Source of the DNA: CAVPEW01 sp050247895
Lineage (GTDB): Bacteria > Actinomycetota > Acidimicrobiia > Acidimicrobiales > VFJN01
NCBI GenBank assembly: GCA_050247895.1
Contig: JBFWTJ010000182.1
Coordinates: forward strand, 1-8,121
Direction: 5' to 3'
DNA length: 8,121 nt
The translations under genes were made by a program, and so were the position numbers. Positions 6,108 through 8,121 of the stretch are shown piece by piece (position 1 is the stretch's first letter; each line of letters begins with the position of its first letter). The notes under the pieces were generated by a model. That model was not told the origin of the DNA. It ran no database searches and saw only the letters and a program-made list of their open reading frames with translations.

Positions 6108-6383
6108 GTGGCCGTCAAGCTCCGCCTCATGCGGATGGGGAAGAAGAAGCAGCCGACGTACCGCGTCGTGGCCGCCGACTCGCGCTCGCCGCGCAACGGC
6201 CGGTTCATCGAGATCATCGGCACCTACGATCCCCGGGCCGAGCCGTCCCGGGTGAAGATCGACACGGCCAAGGCCAACGAGTGGCTGGCCAAGGGCGCGC
6301 AGCCGACCGACACGGTCCGACGCCTGCTGGCCGTGGCGGCCGAGCAGCCGGTCGAGGCGCCCGCCGCGGCGCCCGAAGCCTGA
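6108..6383 (+). CDS. rpsP: 30S ribosomal protein S16
   Basis: S16 is an early-binding small-subunit protein that stabilises folding of 16S rRNA. The 91 residues begin MAVKLRLMRMGKKKQPTYRV, an unmistakable S16 start, followed by VAADSRSPRNGRFIEIIGTY (21-40) and the helical part ending in PTDTVRRLL (66-74). The tail is Ala/Pro/Glu-rich. Length is within the usual range for the family. Start is GTG with a good Shine-Dalgarno sequence. Its stop codon overlaps the khpA start (TGATG), so translation of the two is probably coupled. No clear -10 box was found in the gap after ffh, so rpsP may be transcribed from the ffh promoter or from a promoter I cannot recognise. Confidence 0.98.
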   Translation: MAVKLRLMRMGKKKQPTYRVVAADSRSPRNGRFIEIIGTYDPRAEPSRVKIDTAKANEWLAKGAQPTDTVRRLLAVAAEQPVEAPAAAPEA

Positions 6384-6673
6384 TGACCGACGTCGACGAC
6401 CCGGTCGACGACGCCGACGGCAACAGCGTCCCGGCACCGATCGCGGCCGACGTCCTGGAGCTGATCGTGAGCTCGCTGGTGGACGATCCGGATGCCGTGC
6501 GCGTCGACGCCCTCGAGCAGCGCAACAAGGTCCGCCTCGAGGTGCGGGTCGGCCCCGACGACATGGGCCGGGTCATCGGCAAGCGGGGCCGGGTCGCCGG
6601 CGCCATCCGCACGGTCGTGCGTGCCGCCGCCGTCAAGGACGGCGTGGACGTCGACATCGAGTTCGAGGACTGA
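6383..6673 (+). CDS. khpA: KH-domain RNA-binding protein KhpA
   Basis: KhpA is a small single-KH protein that, in Gram-positive bacteria, works with KhpB in RNA binding linked to cell division and elongation. The product is 96 residues. An Asp-rich N-terminal extension of about 18 residues precedes the conserved body: VLELIVSSLVDDPDAVRV (24-41), a strand LEVRVGPDDMGRVIGKRGRV (52-71) with the RNA-contacting GxxG loop GKRG (66-69), and AIRTVVRAAA (74-83). The family is usually nearer 75-80 residues, so the extension is slightly unusual. The ATG overlaps the rpsP stop by one base. Location between rpsP and rimM is the standard context for this family. Confidence 0.93.
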   Translation: MTDVDDPVDDADGNSVPAPIAADVLELIVSSLVDDPDAVRVDALEQRNKVRLEVRVGPDDMGRVIGKRGRVAGAIRTVVRAAAVKDGVDVDIEFED

Positions 6674-6692
6674 GCCCGCGCCGGACGTCCCG

Positions 6693-7154
6693 GTGAGGCT
6701 GGAGGTCGGGCGGATCGGCCGGGCCCACGGCGTGCGCGGCGACGTGGTCGTCACCCTGATCACCGAACGCCTGGAGCGCCTGGCGCCGGGTGCGGTGCTG
6801 CACGCCGACCGTGGTCCGTTGACGGTGCGGTCGGCCCGGCCGCACCAGGGCGGTCACATCGTCAGCTTCGAGGAGATCGCCGACCGCGACGCGGCCGAGC
6901 GCTGGCGGGGGGCGGTCCTGCGGGCCGAGGCGCTCGACGATCCCGGCGACGAGCTGTGGGTGCACGAGGCCGTCGGGGCCACGGTGGTGCTGGCCGACGG
7001 CACGGTGGTGGGCGTCGTGGAGGCCATCCAGGCCAACCCGGCCGCCGACCTGCTCGTGCTCGACGGCGGGGCCCTGGTGCCGGCGGTGTTCATCGTCGCC
7101 CACGAACCCGGGCGCATCGCCGTCGACCCGCCCGAGGGCCTCTTCGACCTCTGA
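6693..7154 (+). CDS. rimM: Ribosome maturation factor RimM
   Basis: RimM binds S19 and helps assemble the head of the 30S subunit. The 153-residue product has an N-terminal RimM barrel (about 1-80), with VGRIGRAHGVRGDVVV (5-20) as the family signature. A C-terminal PRC-barrel (about 88-150) follows, with ELWVHEAVGATVV, GVVEAIQANPAADLLVL and the typical close RIAVDPPEGLFDL (141-153). It is compact: many RimM proteins have about 170-180 residues, and the shortening is mainly in linkers and the C-terminal barrel. The start is GTG 6693, 19 bases after khpA; no good Shine-Dalgarno sequence is visible, so coupling to khpA translation is likely. The start is chosen because the signature begins at residue 4. 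Confidence 0.95.
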   Translation: MRLEVGRIGRAHGVRGDVVVTLITERLERLAPGAVLHADRGPLTVRSARPHQGGHIVSFEEIADRDAAERWRGAVLRAEALDDPGDELWVHEAVGATVVLADGTVVGVVEAIQANPAADLLVLDGGALVPAVFIVAHEPGRIAVDPPEGLFDL

Positions 7155-7181
7155 CCGGCGCCCGGTAGCGTGCGCCGGGTC
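7153..7181 (+). repeat. Inverted repeat bracketing the trmD -10 box
   Basis: GACCGGCGC (7153-7161) is complementary to GCGCCGGGTC (7172-7181) except for one extra G; the inner 5 bases of each arm pair perfectly. The 10-base spacer contains the -10 box TAGCGT. The repeat begins within the rimM stop codon and ends directly before the trmD ATG. In DNA it could be an operator; in RNA read through from rimM it would form a stem next to the trmD start codon, which the short promoter-specific mRNA would lack. Confidence 0.4.
7166..7171 (+). promoter_or_regulatory. -10-like box of the trmD promoter
   Basis: TAGCGT in CCGGTAGCGT, ten bases before ATG 7182, repeats the arrangement at ftsY and ffh. No Shine-Dalgarno sequence precedes trmD. 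It suggests that trmD has its own near-leaderless promoter in addition to operon read-through. Confidence 0.55.
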
Positions 7182-7928
7182 ATGCGGATCGACGTCTTCA
7201 CGATCTTCCCCGAGATGGTCGAGGGGTTCGCCTCGGCCAGCCTGCTGGGCCGGGCCCGGGCCGCCGGGCACCTCGACGTGCGGGTCCACGACCTGCGGGG
7301 GTGGGCGTCGGACCCGCACCGGTCGGTCGACGACGCGCCCTTCGGGGGCGGGGCCGGCATGGTCCTGATGCCCGAGCCGATCTTCCGCACCGTCGAGGCG
7401 GTCGAGCCGCCCCGCCCGCTCTACTACCTGGGCCCGGCCGGACGGCGCTTCGACCAGGCCCTGGCCCGGCAGCTCGCCGCCACCGAGGGCTTCAGCCTGC
7501 TCTGCGGTCGCTACGAGGGGGTCGACGAGCGGGTCCGGGCCCACCTCGTCGACGGCGAGATCTCCATGGGCGACTTCGTGCTGTCGGGCGGGGAGGTGGC
7601 GGCCATGGCGGTCCTGGAGGCGGTGGGCCGCCTGGTGCCCGGAGTGATGGGCAACGCCGGGTCGGCCGAGGAGGAGTCCTTCTCCGACGGCCTGCTCGAA
7701 TACCCCCACTACACCCGCCCGGCCGAGTTCCGGGGGTGGGCCGTGCCCGAGGTCCTCCGCTCGGGCGACCACGGCGCGGTGGCCCGGTGGCGCCGGGCCC
7801 AGGCCCTGGTCCGCACGCTGCGGGACCGCCCCGACCTCATCGCGGCGCGTGGCGGGCTGACCGACGCCGAGCGCGGCCTCCTGCACGACGCCGGCGTCGC
7901 TTGGACCGACGACGCCCCGCTCGCCTAA
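7182..7928 (+). CDS. trmD: tRNA (guanine-N1)-methyltransferase TrmD
   Basis: TrmD transfers a methyl group from S-adenosylmethionine to N1 of G37 next to the anticodon, which prevents +1 frameshifting. The 248 residues start MRIDVFTIFPEM, the family start; this favours ATG 7182 over the in-frame GTG at 7170, which lies partly in the -10 box. The SPOUT trefoil-knot elements are present: VDDAPFGGGAGM (49-60), LLCGRYEGVDERV (106-118), EISMGDFVLSGGE (126-138) and LLEYPHYTRP in the lid region. The catalytic Arg (R154 in Haemophilus influenzae) aligns with R150. The general-base Asp (D169 there) aligns with E165, giving SAEEESF in place of SAEEDSF. The stop codon TAA is also the start of a -10-like box for rplS. 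Confidence 0.97.
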   Translation: MRIDVFTIFPEMVEGFASASLLGRARAAGHLDVRVHDLRGWASDPHRSVDDAPFGGGAGMVLMPEPIFRTVEAVEPPRPLYYLGPAGRRFDQALARQLAATEGFSLLCGRYEGVDERVRAHLVDGEISMGDFVLSGGEVAAMAVLEAVGRLVPGVMGNAGSAEEESFSDGLLEYPHYTRPAEFRGWAVPEVLRSGDHGAVARWRRAQALVRTLRDRPDLIAARGGLTDAERGLLHDAGVAWTDDAPLA

Positions 7929-7931
7929 CCT
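7926..7931 (+). promoter_or_regulatory. -10-like box for rplS overlapping the trmD stop codon
   Basis: TAACCT at 7926-7931 is identical to the ftsY box, and its first three bases are the trmD stop codon. It lies 35 bases before the rplS ATG, leaving a leader that includes GGAG (7955-7958) 8 bases from the start. rplS may thus be expressed independently of the upstream genes. Inferred from motif and position. Confidence 0.4.
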
Positions 7932-7966
7932 GGCTCGTTCCCGCTTCACGCCTCGGAGCACGTCAC

Positions 7967-8121
7967 ATGCAGCCCACCGACCTGATCGACCAGTCCAGCC
8001 ACCGCGACGACATCCCAGATTTCGGGCCGGGCGACACGCTCAAGGTCCACGTCCGGGTCGTCGAGGGCTCCAAGGAGCGCGTCCAGGTGTTCCAGGGCGT
8101 CGTGATCCGCCGCTCCGGCGG
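7967..8121 (+). CDS. rplS: 50S ribosomal protein L19, N-terminal 51 residues (3' end beyond window)
   Basis: L19 sits at the interface of the ribosomal subunits. The visible residues include FGPGDTLKVHVRVVEGSKER (19-38) and VQVFQGVVIRRSGG (39-52, the last codon incomplete), a clear L19 signature. ATG 7967 is preceded by GGAG with an 8-base gap. Following trmD is its standard position. The protein is cut by the window edge, so nothing can be said about its end. Confidence 0.97.
   Translation, partial: MQPTDLIDQSSHRDDIPDFGPGDTLKVHVRVVEGSKERVQVFQGVVIRRSG

Noticed and set aside
4397..6223. Long minus-strand frame opposite ffh and rpsP
   Set aside because: Shadow of ffh; its Leu/Gly/Arg-rich translation matches no family I recognise.
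7170..7181. GTG start four codons upstream in trmD
   Set aside because: It overlaps the -10 box, and TrmD proteins begin at the MRIDVFTIFPEM stretch.

Overview
The window is very GC-rich, with G or C at nearly every third codon position. It carries the conserved bacterial block ffh-rpsP-khpA-rimM-trmD-rplS, with ftsY upstream on the same strand. Codon use, ftsY near ffh, an FtsY with an N-terminal membrane helix, and near-leaderless genes behind TAnnnT boxes all point to a high-GC actinomycete. My best guess is Acidimicrobiia or a related lineage; this is inferred from style and gene order, not from a database match.

Layout. At 1-355 (minus) is the N-terminal part of a MoxR-type AAA+ ATPase, cut by the window edge. 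A 122-bp divergent intergenic region (356-477) holds a -10-like box for each direction and a perfect 9-bp inverted repeat upstream of ftsY. ftsY (478-1716) encodes the SRP receptor GTPase. Two envelope genes follow: a small YtxH/BON-type protein (1793-2224) and a 734-residue membrane-anchored, Pro/Gly/Cys-rich extracytoplasmic protein (2262-4466) to which I cannot assign a function. ffh (4544-5950) is the SRP GTPase. After a 157-bp gap with hairpins come rpsP (6108-6383), khpA (6383-6673), rimM (6693-7154), trmD (7182-7928) and the first part of rplS (7967 to the window end). No gene-free stretch exceeds 300 bases. I see no RNA gene, CRISPR array, insertion sequence or phage gene.

How the genes work together. 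FtsY and Ffh are the two GTPases of co-translational membrane targeting; the SRP RNA that would complete the particle is not in this window. RpsP and RplS are ribosomal proteins, RimM matures the 30S subunit, KhpA is a small RNA-binding protein, and TrmD makes m1G37 in tRNA. The block is therefore ribosome assembly, decoding fidelity and protein export. The two envelope genes between ftsY and ffh do not belong to that theme and are the least explained part of the window.

Most of the window is ordinary core genome. Items worth a second look are the altered Walker B region of the MoxR fragment, the inverted repeat over the ftsY -35 region, a repeated -10/start-codon architecture without Shine-Dalgarno sequences at ftsY, ffh and trmD, an inverted repeat bracketing the trmD -10 box, a Glu at the TrmD general-base position, and the large unassigned surface protein. 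I found no convincing sign of a wholly new multi-gene system.
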